Positions 54,114-63,029 of a DNA stretch of 64,000 nt are shown in pieces. The stretch's first letter is position 1; every line of letters starts with the position of its first letter. The notes under the pieces are model-generated. The model ran no database searches and was not told where the DNA came from. It worked only from the letters and a program-made list of their open reading frames with translations. The position numbers and the translations under genes are program-made. Source of the stretch: Acinetobacter bohemicus ANC 3994 (GTDB lineage: Bacteria > Pseudomonadota > Gammaproteobacteria > Pseudomonadales > Moraxellaceae); assembly GCF_000367925.1 (NCBI RefSeq), contig NZ_KB849176.1, positions 424,191-488,190 of the forward strand. The letters run 5' to 3'.

Positions 54114-55112
54114 TTATTCAGAAATTTTTAAGACGACTTTACCTTTTGCTCGTCCAGTATTTACATATTGGAAAGCATCTTTAATCTCACTAAATTCATA
54201 AGTCTTATCGACGACTGGATTGATTTTCCCAGATTCGACTAATTTCGAAATTTCAGATAACTGTTGACCATTGGGCTGCATAAACAAAAATGAGTAAGTA
54301 ATTCCTCTCTTTTTGGCTTTATTTCGAATTGACCAACTTAAAAGGGGAATAATACCTTTCAATAACCAGTTGGCTTTGATTGCCTCAGCAAAAGCACGGT
54401 CAGGCGGACCAGAAATACTGATAATACGACCACCACGTTTAACAATATTCAGAGACTTCTCTAAAATTTTTCCACCTTGCGTATCTAACACTACGTCATA
54501 GTCTTTAAGCACTTGCTCAAAATCAGTCGTTTTGTAGTCAATGATAATGTCTGCGCCTAAGGCGCTGACCCAGTGAATATTTTTACCACTGGTTGTAGTT
54601 GCAACAGTTGCACCTAAGTATTTTGCAAGCTGAATGGCAACTGAGCCTACACCACCTGATCCCGCATGAATCAATACTTTTTGCCCTGCTTTAACTTTCG
54701 CAATTTCGACCAAAGCTTGCCATGCAGTCAACGAAACAAGAGGCAGAGATGCTGCAAGTTCCATCGAAATATTTTTAGGTTTAAGCGCCAGTGATGATTG
54801 CTGAACCACTGTATATTCTGCAAAAGCACCGTTCAGGTCGGTCTTGGCATACACTTCATCCCCAGCTTTAAAGTTATTAACATTTGCTCCAACTTGAACC
54901 ACTGTACCTGCAAAATCATTGCCTAAAATAAAAGGAAATTGAACGGGCAGAATTGCCTTAAATTCACCTTCCAAAACTCTTAAGTCGAGTGGATTAATAC
55001 TTGCTGCATGAACTTGAATGAGTACATCATTTTCTGTTAAAACTGGCGTGGATTGTTCGCCCAGTTGTACATCATTGATATTGCCGTAACGGTTAATGTA
55101 GGCTGCTTTCAT
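54114..55112 (-). CDS. MDR-family NADP-dependent quinone oxidoreductase/enoyl reductase
   Basis: The 332-aa protein is a zinc-free medium-chain dehydrogenase: MKAAYINRYGNINDVQLGEQ, AASINPLDLRVLEGEFKAIL, GNDFAGTVVQVGANVNNFKA and the nucleotide-binding VLIHAGSGGVGSVAIQLAKY. The zinc ligands are absent, as in Qor-type enzymes. It is second in the SDR-MDR-AKR operon, 49 nt after the SDR gene. Confidence 0.92.
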   Translation of the reverse strand: MKAAYINRYGNINDVQLGEQSTPVLTENDVLIQVHAASINPLDLRVLEGEFKAILPVQFPFILGNDFAGTVVQVGANVNNFKAGDEVYAKTDLNGAFAEYTVVQQSSLALKPKNISMELAASLPLVSLTAWQALVEIAKVKAGQKVLIHAGSGGVGSVAIQLAKYLGATVATTTSGKNIHWVSALGADIIIDYKTTDFEQVLKDYDVVLDTQGGKILEKSLNIVKRGGRIISISGPPDRAFAEAIKANWLLKGIIPLLSWSIRNKAKKRGITYSFLFMQPNGQQLSEISKLVESGKINPVVDKTYEFSEIKDAFQYVNTGRAKGKVVLKISE

Positions 55113-55161
55113 ATGAGGACCTCTATTTTTTGAATTTTGTTTTAACGTTTTATAAGCATCA

Positions 55162-55965
55162 TTAAACTTTCAAGCTGCGTTGAATTAAGGTGTCAAAGAT
55201 CTTTACTGGGGCAAATTTTCGTAAATTCTTTAAGTGTCTTGCTGCCTTGCCTGAGGTATAGCGGGGTAATATGTTTTGACTATTGATGACCGTTAAAATG
55301 GTCTTCGCAACAACACTCGGATCATCTGACTTATTAATTGATTTTATCATGTGTTGATGTAGCTTCTCGCGAATGTGATCATATGCTGAGACTTTTGCAT
55401 CTGCTTCAAGTAAGTTTATTCCTAATGAGGTTTTGGTGTAAGCAGGTTCAATCAATGAAACACGAATGCCTTGAGACCTTAACTCGTGATCTAAAGACTC
55501 TGAATAACCCTCAAGTGCATGTTTTGAAGCAGAATAAAGTGCACCAAAAGGTGTTGGTAAAAGGCCTAAAATTGAGCTGATATTGAGAATAAGTCCAGAT
55601 TTCTGTTCACGCATCACTGGAAGTACCGCACGGGTCATTCGGACAGCACCAAAAAAATTGGTATCAAAAATAGCTTGAGCTTGTTGCATCGAACTTTCTT
55701 CAGCGCCAGCTGGTGCAATGGCAAATCCTGCATTATTAATCAAAACATCAATTCGACCTTCATTCTGAATCACTTTTTCTATTGCATGATTCACTGAATC
55801 ATCATGATTTACATCTAGTTCAATCAGATGAAACTTATATTTCGATGCACTATTTGCACGTCGACTCGTACCATAAACAATGAATCCTGCCTCATGTAAA
55901 AGCTCTGCTGTTGCTAAGCCAATACCAGAAGATGCACCTGTAATAAGAACTATTTTACTCGTCAT
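55162..55965 (-). CDS. Short-chain dehydrogenase/reductase
   Basis: The 267-aa enzyme has the classical SDR motifs: VLITGASSGIGLATAELLHE, VLINNAGFAIAP, catalytic Ser in LILNISSILGLLP and YSASKHALEGYSESLDHEL. The Arg after GTS (YGTSRRANS) fits NADP preference. First gene of a minus-strand operon under the inverted repeat at 56049. The substrate is unknown. Confidence 0.93.
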   Translation of the reverse strand: MTSKIVLITGASSGIGLATAELLHEAGFIVYGTSRRANSASKYKFHLIELDVNHDDSVNHAIEKVIQNEGRIDVLINNAGFAIAPAGAEESSMQQAQAIFDTNFFGAVRMTRAVLPVMREQKSGLILNISSILGLLPTPFGALYSASKHALEGYSESLDHELRSQGIRVSLIEPAYTKTSLGINLLEADAKVSAYDHIREKLHQHMIKSINKSDDPSVVAKTILTVINSQNILPRYTSGKAARHLKNLRKFAPVKIFDTLIQRSLKV

Positions 55966-56048
55966 ACAAAATTTCTCACTTGTAATATGTGGGTGATTGG
56001 ATAACCAATTTCACCTTGATGTTTTGATCATAATCTAAAATTAAAATA

Positions 56049-56071
56049 GTTACTACTAAAAAGATAGTGAC
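56049..56071. promoter_or_regulatory. Candidate HxlR operator, SDR / hydrolase intergenic region
   Basis: GTTACTA and TAGTGAC arms with a 9-nt centre (CTAAAAAGA). It matches the site at 60343-60365 at 19 of 23 positions. It lies in the divergent region between the SDR gene and the exported hydrolase gene and could control both. Confidence 0.7.
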
Positions 56072-56202
56072 AGTGTGTTTTTTGGCGAGTATAGTAAGTA
56101 TTAAATAAGTATTGACTGTAAATATGTGCCGTTAATCTCAATAGATTGCTCATAAAAAACAGTTAAATCAGTTGAATGAATAGATTGTGAGGAACAAAAC
56201 AA

Positions 56203-57216
56203 ATGAAATTTCTATTAAATACAATTGCGATGGGATTAACGGTGTTTTCTATCTTTAGTGCACCATTAACTCAAGCAGAAACAGTGGCATCTATTACTTT
56301 TAGTAACTCTGTGGCTAAGGCAAATAAAGTGTCATCTAACATTCTTATCAATCAGCAAGCTGTTCATAGCCCTCAGCAAGATACAAATTGGAAGAATGTA
56401 CGGACTCAATTTATTTCAGCAGATGGTATTAACTTCGCTTACCGAGAATATGGTCAACAAAATGGTGGAACGCCTGTTATTTTCTTAAATCATTTGGCTG
56501 CTGTGTTAGACAACTGGGATCCAAGAATTATTGATGGAATTGCCGCAAAACATCATGTGGTGGTTTTTGATAACCGTGGTGTTGGCGCTTCTACGGGTGA
56601 ACCCGCAAAGTCCATTGAACAAATGGCTGATGATGCTATTACTTTTATTCAAGCAAAAGGATTTAAACAGGTTGATTTATTTGGTTTTTCAATGGGCGGC
56701 ATGATTTCGCAAGAGATCGTTCTTAAACGACCAAAATTGATTCGAAAAATGATTTTATCGGGAACTGGCCCCGCAGGCGGAACTGGAATTAGTACAGTGG
56801 GGCGAGTTTCCAATTGGGATTTAGTCCGTGGTATGGCGACTCGTCAAGATCCTAAAGTCTATTTATTTTTTACTCGGACAGACAATGGCAAAGCTGCTGC
56901 AAAAGCATTTGTGCAACGCATAAATGAACGTACTGAAAATCGCGATAAAGAAATCACCATTTCTGCCTATCGTGCCCAGCTTAAAGCCTTAAAAAAATGG
57001 GGAAGTAAAAAACCTGCTGACCTTTCTGTGATTCAACAACCAGTATTGGTGGCGAATGGTGATCATGACCGAATGGTGCCAACAGTAAATACTTATGATT
57101 TAGCAAAGCGCTTACCGAATAGTTCACTTGTTATCTATCCAGACGCAGGTCATGGGGGAATCTTTCAGTTTCATGATGATTTTGTAAAACAATCCCTCAC
57201 GTTTTTAGCTAAATAA
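56203..57216 (+). CDS. Exported alpha/beta hydrolase
   Basis: The 337-aa protein has a signal peptide (MKFLLNTIAMGLTVFSIFSA, cleavage near TQAE, residue 26) and an alpha/beta hydrolase domain: NGGTPVIFLNHLAAVLDNWD, VVFDNRGVGASTGEP, nucleophile elbow DLFGFSMGGMISQEIV (Ser), NGDHDRMVPTVNTYDLA (Asp) and YPDAGHGGIFQFHDDF (His). AGGAAC precedes the start. It is paralogous to the next gene. Epoxide-hydrolase/haloperoxidase-like relatives exist; the substrate is unknown. Confidence 0.9.
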   Translation: MKFLLNTIAMGLTVFSIFSAPLTQAETVASITFSNSVAKANKVSSNILINQQAVHSPQQDTNWKNVRTQFISADGINFAYREYGQQNGGTPVIFLNHLAAVLDNWDPRIIDGIAAKHHVVVFDNRGVGASTGEPAKSIEQMADDAITFIQAKGFKQVDLFGFSMGGMISQEIVLKRPKLIRKMILSGTGPAGGTGISTVGRVSNWDLVRGMATRQDPKVYLFFTRTDNGKAAAKAFVQRINERTENRDKEITISAYRAQLKALKKWGSKKPADLSVIQQPVLVANGDHDRMVPTVNTYDLAKRLPNSSLVIYPDAGHGGIFQFHDDFVKQSLTFLAK

Positions 57217-57257
57217 AATTAGACCCAACCAAATATTTAAAAATGAGGACAATCAAG

Positions 57258-58121
57258 ATGACCGCAATTACACACCAAGCCGCTGAAACCCAATTTATAG
57301 AAGTCGATGGAGCCAACTTTGCCTATCGTCGATGGGGTAACTCAAATACAGGGCAGCCACCGCTATTTTTTCTGCAACATTTCCGTGGAGGTTTAGACAA
57401 TTGGGATCCATTGATTACTGATGGATTAGCAGCTGGGCGTGAAGTCATTTTGTTCAATGGGCGCGGTGTCGCTTCATCTACAGGGCAACCACGCACTCGT
57501 ATTGAAGATATGGCTGATGATGCTGCCGCAATGATTCGTGCATTGAATTTAAAACAAGTTGATTTACTAGGCTTCTCTTTAGGAGGATTTCAGGCACAGG
57601 ATTTGGTACGTCGTCATCCTGAATTGGTCAGAAAATTAATGCTTTTGGGTACAGGGCCACGAGGTGGAAAGCCTAGAGGCGATGATCCAGATGTACCAGC
57701 TTTGGTCTTGAAGCATGCAACCAGTGCCGTACCTTCCGAAGAGGACTTTCTATTTTTATTCTTTGGTCGATCACCAAAAGCAATTCAAGCAGGTCGTGAT
57801 TTTTGGCAACGTCGCCATCAGCGTAAAGATCAGGATCCAGCAAGTTCAGTCGATGTGATGCAGGCTCAGGTTGAAGCCAATATGCACTTTTTACCGAAGC
57901 TTGATGAACAAGATCCATTTGCACATTTACGTGAAATTAAACAGCCTACTTTTATTCTCAACGGTGTGGATGATGTGATGATTCCGACCATCAATGCCTA
58001 TCACATGGCACTGAATATTCCAAATGCACAGCTATTCATTTACCCAGATGCAGGACATGGTGCACAGTTTCAGTATCCAGAACGCTTCGTTAAACATGCC
58101 ATACAGTTTCTAGATGAGTAA
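57258..58121 (+). CDS. Cytoplasmic alpha/beta hydrolase, paralogue of the upstream gene
   Basis: The 287-aa protein lacks a signal peptide. Motifs parallel its neighbour: FLQHFRGGLDNWDPLITDGL, ILFNGRGVASSTGQP, VDLLGFSLGGFQAQDLV (nucleophile Ser), NGVDDVMIPTINAYHMA (Asp) and YPDAGHGAQFQYPERF (His). ATG 57258 is preferred because GAGGA is 8 nt before it; an ATG at 57243 would overlap that site. The matching D-N-W-D-P and DAGHG motifs imply a duplication in which one copy gained or lost the export signal. Confidence 0.9.
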   Translation: MTAITHQAAETQFIEVDGANFAYRRWGNSNTGQPPLFFLQHFRGGLDNWDPLITDGLAAGREVILFNGRGVASSTGQPRTRIEDMADDAAAMIRALNLKQVDLLGFSLGGFQAQDLVRRHPELVRKLMLLGTGPRGGKPRGDDPDVPALVLKHATSAVPSEEDFLFLFFGRSPKAIQAGRDFWQRRHQRKDQDPASSVDVMQAQVEANMHFLPKLDEQDPFAHLREIKQPTFILNGVDDVMIPTINAYHMALNIPNAQLFIYPDAGHGAQFQYPERFVKHAIQFLDE

Positions 58122-58173
58122 TTGATCAGAGTTTCCTTAGTGTTTTTTATATATTGATGAACTGAGAACTAAA

Positions 58174-58560
58174 ATGATGAAATTTAAACTATTACTGTGG
58201 ATGCTGACTAAGCTGTTACAACGGGCTGTGAAAACCAATCCAAAATGTGCTGCCTATGTGAAAGATAAAAATGTCACATTCCAAATCCAAACGGCAGGTG
58301 GTGAAGGGCGTTATTTTGAAGTCAAAAATGGCAAGATAAAGTCTCACGCAGGACAAACTAAATCCCCAAGTTTTACATTCACTTTTAAGAATGGCAGTAC
58401 AGGTTTTGCTGTGCTATCAGCTAAAGATAGTGTGAATACATTTTTAACAGCTCTTAGAACAGAGGATCTTGTGATTACTGGAAACTTTGTAGATGTCATG
58501 TGGTTTCAAAGTTTAGTGGACTTTATTCAACCTCATTCTCAATCATCTTCCACTGTGTGA
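58174..58560 (+). CDS. SCP2-like lipid-binding domain protein
   Basis: The 128-aa protein has an N-terminal helix (LLLWMLTKLLQRAVKTNP) and a sheet region with the SCP2-type NVTFQIQTAGGEGRYFEVKN, KSPSFTFTFKNGSTGFAVLS and an ITGNFVDVMWF turn. SCP2 domains bind hydrophobic ligands. It sits between the hydrolases and the ene-reductase in one operon (spacings 52 and 9 nt), so it may hold their substrate. The family is assigned by pattern; moderate confidence. Confidence 0.65.
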   Translation: MMKFKLLLWMLTKLLQRAVKTNPKCAAYVKDKNVTFQIQTAGGEGRYFEVKNGKIKSHAGQTKSPSFTFTFKNGSTGFAVLSAKDSVNTFLTALRTEDLVITGNFVDVMWFQSLVDFIQPHSQSSSTV

Positions 58561-58569
58561 GCGAAGCGC

Positions 58570-59823
58570 ATGACTCATTTGCAATTAAAAACGAATCTCC
58601 TGAATCAGCCTTTAACGTTACCGAATGGTGTGGTGATTCCAAATCGGTTGGCTAAGGCAGCAACCAGTGAAACTTTGGCGACTTATTCCAATAACCCAAC
58701 GGACAAACATGTTCGTTTATATCAACGTTGGGCTGCTTCTGGGATCGGCATGATTATCACGGGCAACATTATGATTGACCGACGTGCATTAGGTGAACCG
58801 GGGAATGTTGTGATTGAGGATGAACGTGATTTTGCTATTTTACAGAAATGGGCGAAAACTGTTACCCAGCAAGGTTCTCAATTGTGGGCACAACTCAACC
58901 ATCCGGGGAAGCAATCACCGAAAGGATTAAATGTCCGCAATATTTCTGCATCAGCAGTGCCATTTGGTGTCGAAATGCAATCTTTATTTACGACTCCAGA
59001 TGAAGCTATACATGCAGAAATCATTGAAATTATTCAGCGCTTTGGTCGTAGTGCACTGATATGTAAAAAGGCTGGATTTAGTGGTATTGAAATCCATGCT
59101 GCACATGGCTATTTGATTAATCAATTCTTATCTCCATTACACAATTTAAGAACTGACGAGTGGGGTGGCACACCTGAAAAACGTCGTAAGTTTCTAATGG
59201 ATGTTTATGCAGAAATAAGAAAACAGGTCGGTACAGATTTTCCAATCGCCATAAAACTCAACTCAGCTGATTTTCAAAAAGGTGGATTTACTGAAGAAGA
59301 TTCATTAGAAGTCATTAAAGCTTTAGCAGCCGCAGGGATTGATCTGATTGAAATTTCGGGTGGAACGTATGAGTCTGGTGTAGCTAAGGCACCACAAAAA
59401 TCTTCAACCATTGCCCGTGAAGCATTTTTTATAGATTTTGCAGAAAAGGTTAGAGCACAAGTAAAAATACCTTTAATGGTGACAGGTGGTTTTAGAAGTG
59501 TTGACGGAATGAATCAAGCCTTAGAGTCCAATGCTTTTGATATAGTCGGGATTGCAAGACTTATGGCAATAGACCCAGATGCTCCCAAATATTTGTTAGC
59601 AGGAACCAATAGTAAACAAACGGTACAGCCAATCAAAACAGGAATTAAAAAGATTGATCATCTTGGGATTATGGAAGTGCTGTGGTATACCCAACAACTT
59701 AACCGTATTGCTCAAGGTAAAACACCAAAACCTAAAGAGAGTGGCTTATGGGCATTTATTAAATCTGTTGTACGTAGTGGTTGGGGAACGTATGCGACGC
59801 AGCGTACTCGAATTAAATCATGA
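58570..59823 (+). CDS. Old yellow enzyme family NADH:flavin oxidoreductase (second copy)
   Basis: The 417-aa FMN barrel has PNRLAKAATSETLATYSNNP at the FMN end, LWAQLNHPGKQSPKGLNVRN, AGFSGIEIHAAHGYLINQFL, NLRTDEWGGTPEKRRKF and VTGGFRSVDGMNQALESNAF. It closely parallels the protein at 34358-35608 along its whole length. It is last in the hydrolase operon and ends in a terminator shared with hxlR. The substrate is likely an activated alkene; not determined. Confidence 0.92.
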   Translation: MTHLQLKTNLLNQPLTLPNGVVIPNRLAKAATSETLATYSNNPTDKHVRLYQRWAASGIGMIITGNIMIDRRALGEPGNVVIEDERDFAILQKWAKTVTQQGSQLWAQLNHPGKQSPKGLNVRNISASAVPFGVEMQSLFTTPDEAIHAEIIEIIQRFGRSALICKKAGFSGIEIHAAHGYLINQFLSPLHNLRTDEWGGTPEKRRKFLMDVYAEIRKQVGTDFPIAIKLNSADFQKGGFTEEDSLEVIKALAAAGIDLIEISGGTYESGVAKAPQKSSTIAREAFFIDFAEKVRAQVKIPLMVTGGFRSVDGMNQALESNAFDIVGIARLMAIDPDAPKYLLAGTNSKQTVQPIKTGIKKIDHLGIMEVLWYTQQLNRIAQGKTPKPKESGLWAFIKSVVRSGWGTYATQRTRIKS

Positions 59824-59847
59824 GCCACTCGTTGAACCTATCAGCAT

Positions 59848-59876
59848 AAAAAAGCACTCATATTGAGTGCTTTTTT
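59848..59876. terminator. Bidirectional terminator between ene-reductase and hxlR
   Basis: AAAAAAGCACTCA / TGAGTGCTTTTTT 13-bp perfect stem with a TAT loop serves both convergent genes. Confidence 0.95.
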
Positions 59877-59880
59877 AGCT

Positions 59881-60321
59881 TTATTCAGTTTTTTGGTGAA
59901 TAGCTCGAGTGCCAATTTCGGCTCCCGTCACTTGATCAATCACGATAGGTTTAATTTCAGTCCCTTGCTCTGCATCAAGAAATATAGGCATTTTTTCAGG
60001 ATTTTCAAACGGTTTATGCTTACGTCCCCAAGCTCCAATCACAAACAGAACTGGTAAAAAATCTTGACCTGCTTGAGTGAGTACATATTCTTCACGTGGC
60101 GGATGTTCAGAATATTGTCTTTTTTCAAGTAGTCCTTCATCAACTAAAACAGATAAGCGTTTAGTGAGCATTGTGGGAGCAATGCCCAAACTTTTTCGAA
60201 ATTGATCAAAACGTGTAAAGCCAACATGGGCATCACGTAAAATTAACATGCTCCAAGCATCGCCAAGAATCGAAAGACTTCTTGCGATTGGACAGACTTC
60301 AAGACTGGTATTTTTGCTCAT
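59881..60321 (-). CDS. HxlR-family transcriptional regulator
   Basis: The 146-aa MarR-like winged helix shows the HxlR pattern: CPIARSLSILGDAWSMLILR, FTRFDQFRKSLGIAPTMLTK, LSVLVDEGLLEKRQYSEHPP and REEYVLTQAGQDFLPVL. The Cys in LEVCPIARS is where redox-sensing HxlR proteins (QorR, HypR, YodB) have their reactive thiol. It is encoded beside its probable target operons, with a candidate operator 22 nt upstream of its start. Confidence 0.93.
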   Translation of the reverse strand: MSKNTSLEVCPIARSLSILGDAWSMLILRDAHVGFTRFDQFRKSLGIAPTMLTKRLSVLVDEGLLEKRQYSEHPPREEYVLTQAGQDFLPVLFVIGAWGRKHKPFENPEKMPIFLDAEQGTEIKPIVIDQVTGAEIGTRAIHQKTE

Positions 60322-60342
60322 AAGAAATTAATAAACTTGAAT

Positions 60343-60365
60343 GTAACTACTAAAACAATAGTAAC
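60343..60365. promoter_or_regulatory. Candidate HxlR operator upstream of hxlR
   Basis: GTAACTA and TAGTAAC arms (one mismatch) with a 9-nt centre (CTAAAACAA). The close copy at 56049-56071 lies in the promoter region of the two neighbouring operons, which points to autoregulation plus control of the cluster. Confidence 0.7.
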
Positions 60366-60743
60366 ATGATTTGATCTTCTAGACTATTATAGTTGCCTTT
60401 TAAAAGGCAAGTGAGCACAGCAAAGTTATCGTACTGCAATTTACTACGTCAGCTTAACTTATATTCAGGGTATATAGAGAGGGTTGCAGAAGTTGATTCA
60501 GGATTTAGTTAGCTACCTCTATTGATATTTAAGAGTTCGATAACCGTAAAGGATCAACTCATAAACGAAATAAGGGAGGATTCAAGATGGCTGGGATAGT
60601 ACATAATAGTAAATAAAATAATTCATATCCCTCTTTTCTAGTATCCTGACAAAACTACCTATTTGTATTTCTGCTTAATATCTGTAATGAGGGACTATAC
60701 ACACCAAATTTAGAATATAGTTTTGTAATCAATTTTTAATATA

Positions 60744-60791
60744 AATACAATAAGCGCATGTTGATTTAAATCAGCACGCGCTTATTGTATT
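60744..60791. repeat. 48-bp near-perfect palindrome after the HD-domain gene
   Basis: Arms AATACAATAAGCGC (60744-60757) and GCGCTTATTGTATT (60778-60791) flank TGATTTAAATCA, itself palindromic, with mismatches only at two positions of the 24-bp arms. No long T run follows, so it is a weak terminator at best. The remaining 60366-60743 of this 500-nt gap shows no gene. Confidence 0.75.
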
Positions 60792-60821
60792 AAGTCACAA
60801 GTATTTTGCTACGTTGAATTT

Positions 60822-61400
60822 TTACCATTTAAACATGGGGAGTGGATTCCAAGGTTGCCGAAAAAATCGTTTCATACCCAAATAAAACAATGTCTTATGA
60901 AAACCTGCAGTGGGATAGGTGCTCTTTAGCTGCTTATATGCATTTAACGGTATACCAAAACGTATTATTCCTAATGAAAAATCGGCATAGTCAGCTTGTC
61001 TAAAACATTCCACCAATGGGTATTTCGGGTAATGAGTTGAGCTAAGCTTGTGATGTTCAGTAATCATCAAGCTGAGTTCTTCCTGAAAATGGATGAGTTG
61101 ATGTGCTGCTAAATATTGATTCAGTGCTTCAATCGATGGTGGTAAATAATCAAGAGTATTTGCTGTCCAAATGCCTATGTCATGAAATGCCGCCGCAATT
61201 GCAATTTTATGGATACTTTCAGGATCTTGCTTTTGACTTAGCATCAGGCAACATCCAGCCATACGGATACAATGATTGATATATCCTTGATAATCTTTAT
61301 TAATCAAAGTTTTGTATTTAGATAAAATCTTTTCAAGATGTTGAATACATTCTGAAAATACGCTCTGATTTAATGCCAAAGGCAAGATTTTCTGATCCAT
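60822..61400 (-). CDS. HD-domain phosphohydrolase-like protein
   Basis: The 192-aa cytoplasmic protein carries HD-fold metal ligands: His43 in GYINHCIRMAGCC, H73-D74 in AAAFHDIGIW and a further H/D in MITEHHKLSSTHYP and ECFRQADYADFS. HD enzymes hydrolyse phosphate esters, often nucleotides. The substrate is unknown. It lies 13 nt downstream of the isochorismatase-like gene and is probably co-transcribed. Confidence 0.82.
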   Translation of the reverse strand: MDQKILPLALNQSVFSECIQHLEKILSKYKTLINKDYQGYINHCIRMAGCCLMLSQKQDPESIHKIAIAAAFHDIGIWTANTLDYLPPSIEALNQYLAAHQLIHFQEELSLMITEHHKLSSTHYPKYPLVECFRQADYADFSLGIIRFGIPLNAYKQLKSTYPTAGFHKTLFYLGMKRFFRQPWNPLPMFKW

Positions 61401-61413
61401 ATCTTGATTAATC

Positions 61414-61959
61414 CTAACTTAAATATTCACTTGTAGAAATCACTTGAGCATAAGCAAATTCAAAAGCAGCCATCAGGGTGGCGTGTGCATATGCAGCAGG
61501 GACTTTAACACCATTAAACTCTAGCTCTAGTGTTGCACAGGCATCATGAATAACCGTAACTTTATAACCAAAATCAGCCGCTGCGCGCACAGCAGCATCA
61601 ATACACATATGGCTCATCGCACCTATCACAATGAGTTCAGTGATGCCTTGGGTATCTAAGATTTCTTTTAAGTTGGTATTTAAAAAAGCATTGATATTAT
61701 TTTTCACGATGACGGTTTCATCTGCATTTGGTTTCACAGTCTCTTGAAACTCAATGCCATTTGAATCCAGAACAAAGATAGGAATTTCATCACTTGCTGA
61801 GATATGCTGAATATGAATAACTGGCATCGCATTTTGACGGGCTCTGGCAATCACTTTTACGGCATTCTCAGTAGCCTGTTCAATATTTACCAACGGCAAT
61901 TTACCCGTAGGTAGATATTCATTTTGTAAGTCGATGACCAATAAAGCTGATTTTGACAT
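61414..61959 (-). CDS. Isochorismatase-family cysteine hydrolase
   Basis: The 181-aa enzyme has the triad residues in ALLVIDLQNEYLP (Asp10), the VIVKNNINAFLNTNL Lys segment and GAMSHMCIDAAVRAAADFGY (nucleophile Cys), with a cis-peptide-type VIGAMS motif. Family members hydrolyse amides, ureido compounds or isochorismate; the absence of siderophore genes argues against true isochorismatase. The start is ATG 61959. Confidence 0.92.
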   Translation of the reverse strand: MSKSALLVIDLQNEYLPTGKLPLVNIEQATENAVKVIARARQNAMPVIHIQHISASDEIPIFVLDSNGIEFQETVKPNADETVIVKNNINAFLNTNLKEILDTQGITELIVIGAMSHMCIDAAVRAAADFGYKVTVIHDACATLELEFNGVKVPAAYAHATLMAAFEFAYAQVISTSEYLS

Positions 61960-62014
61960 GTCTTTTCCTGTATTTAACTAATATGTGTTTTGTTCTGACT
62001 TCTTTAAAATATGA

Positions 62015-62896
62015 TTAAAAAGAAAGAGTTTCACCATCTAGTGGAATTAAAACCTTATCTTGAATACCTTTATTTTTCACATACTCTGAAAGTTGAGCAC
62101 GTGTTAAAGACATATGATTAATAGCATCCATATGGACAGCAACAATTTTGGCATGAGGTGCTTTTTGGACTGCACGATAAGTGTCTTCCTTACCCATAAT
62201 AATTGACTCATTGAAGCCACTTAATAAGGCATTACCCGTATTTAAAACAATCACTTCAGGATTGAATTTTTGAATAGCTTGATCAACTTCAGGACGCCAG
62301 ATCGTATCCCCAGCAACATGAATAGTTTCATGTCCTGCTGCTTCAAAAACTATACCCATAGCCTCACCTAAGCCAGCTTTTAGCTCAGCATTACGATACA
62401 TTTCGTCAGTACCGTGTTGACCAGCAGTTTTAGTTAACTTAACACCTTGAAAAGTAGTTTGAGTTAAGACGCGGACATCTTTAAAACCCTGAGATTGAAT
62501 CGTTGTTTGATCTTGTTTGTTTTGTACAAAAACAGGCATATTCTTAGGAATCGTGGCTTGTGCTGCATCATCCCAATGATCTAAATGAGTATGCGTAATA
62601 ATTACAGCATCAACGCCCTCTAGGATTGTTTCTGGTTTAATGGGTAAATCAACCAGTGGATTACGTAGGTAACTACGATAAGTATTTGGAAAACCTTCAT
62701 AAAAGCCCTTTTTAGCAAACATTGGGTCAATTAAAAAAGTCGTGTCGGCATACATCACTTTGATTGTCGCATTACGAATTTCTTGTACATGCGTTATTTT
62801 AGATGTATCTCGTTGAGTGCTGTCATTTGCATATAAATTGAATGAAGCTGTTGCCACAGATATCGCAATTAGCGAACGACTTAAAAATTTATTCAT
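62015..62896 (-). CDS. Secreted MBL-fold metallo-hydrolase
   Basis: The 293-aa protein starts at ATG 62896 with a signal peptide (FLSRSLIAISVATASFNLYA, cleavage after residue 23 or so); an upstream extension to 62971 is rejected because it would precede the signal. Metal ligands: VDAVIITHTHLDHWDD (HxHxDH), KTAGQHGTDEM, HVAGDTIWRPEVD and VAVHMDAINHMSLTR. It resembles UlaG/RNase Z-like lactonase-type MBL proteins. It is 55 nt upstream of the isochorismatase-like gene. Confidence 0.9.
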   Translation of the reverse strand: MNKFLSRSLIAISVATASFNLYANDSTQRDTSKITHVQEIRNATIKVMYADTTFLIDPMFAKKGFYEGFPNTYRSYLRNPLVDLPIKPETILEGVDAVIITHTHLDHWDDAAQATIPKNMPVFVQNKQDQTTIQSQGFKDVRVLTQTTFQGVKLTKTAGQHGTDEMYRNAELKAGLGEAMGIVFEAAGHETIHVAGDTIWRPEVDQAIQKFNPEVIVLNTGNALLSGFNESIIMGKEDTYRAVQKAPHAKIVAVHMDAINHMSLTRAQLSEYVKNKGIQDKVLIPLDGETLSF

Positions 62897-63029
62897 ATCA
62901 AATACCAAATGATTTACTGATATTAGAATTATGAAGAAAGGCAGAATAAAAAAAATCGTCCTTAAAGACAATCATCGAAACTATTGGGACAAAATGCTAT
63001 ATTTATGATCTTTTAAATAGGGAACTTTT

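Noticed and set aside
53451..60321. Genomic island inserted at tRNA-Ser
   Set aside because: No integrase, no repeat of the tRNA 3' end and no composition jump were seen downstream; the cluster may simply be resident.
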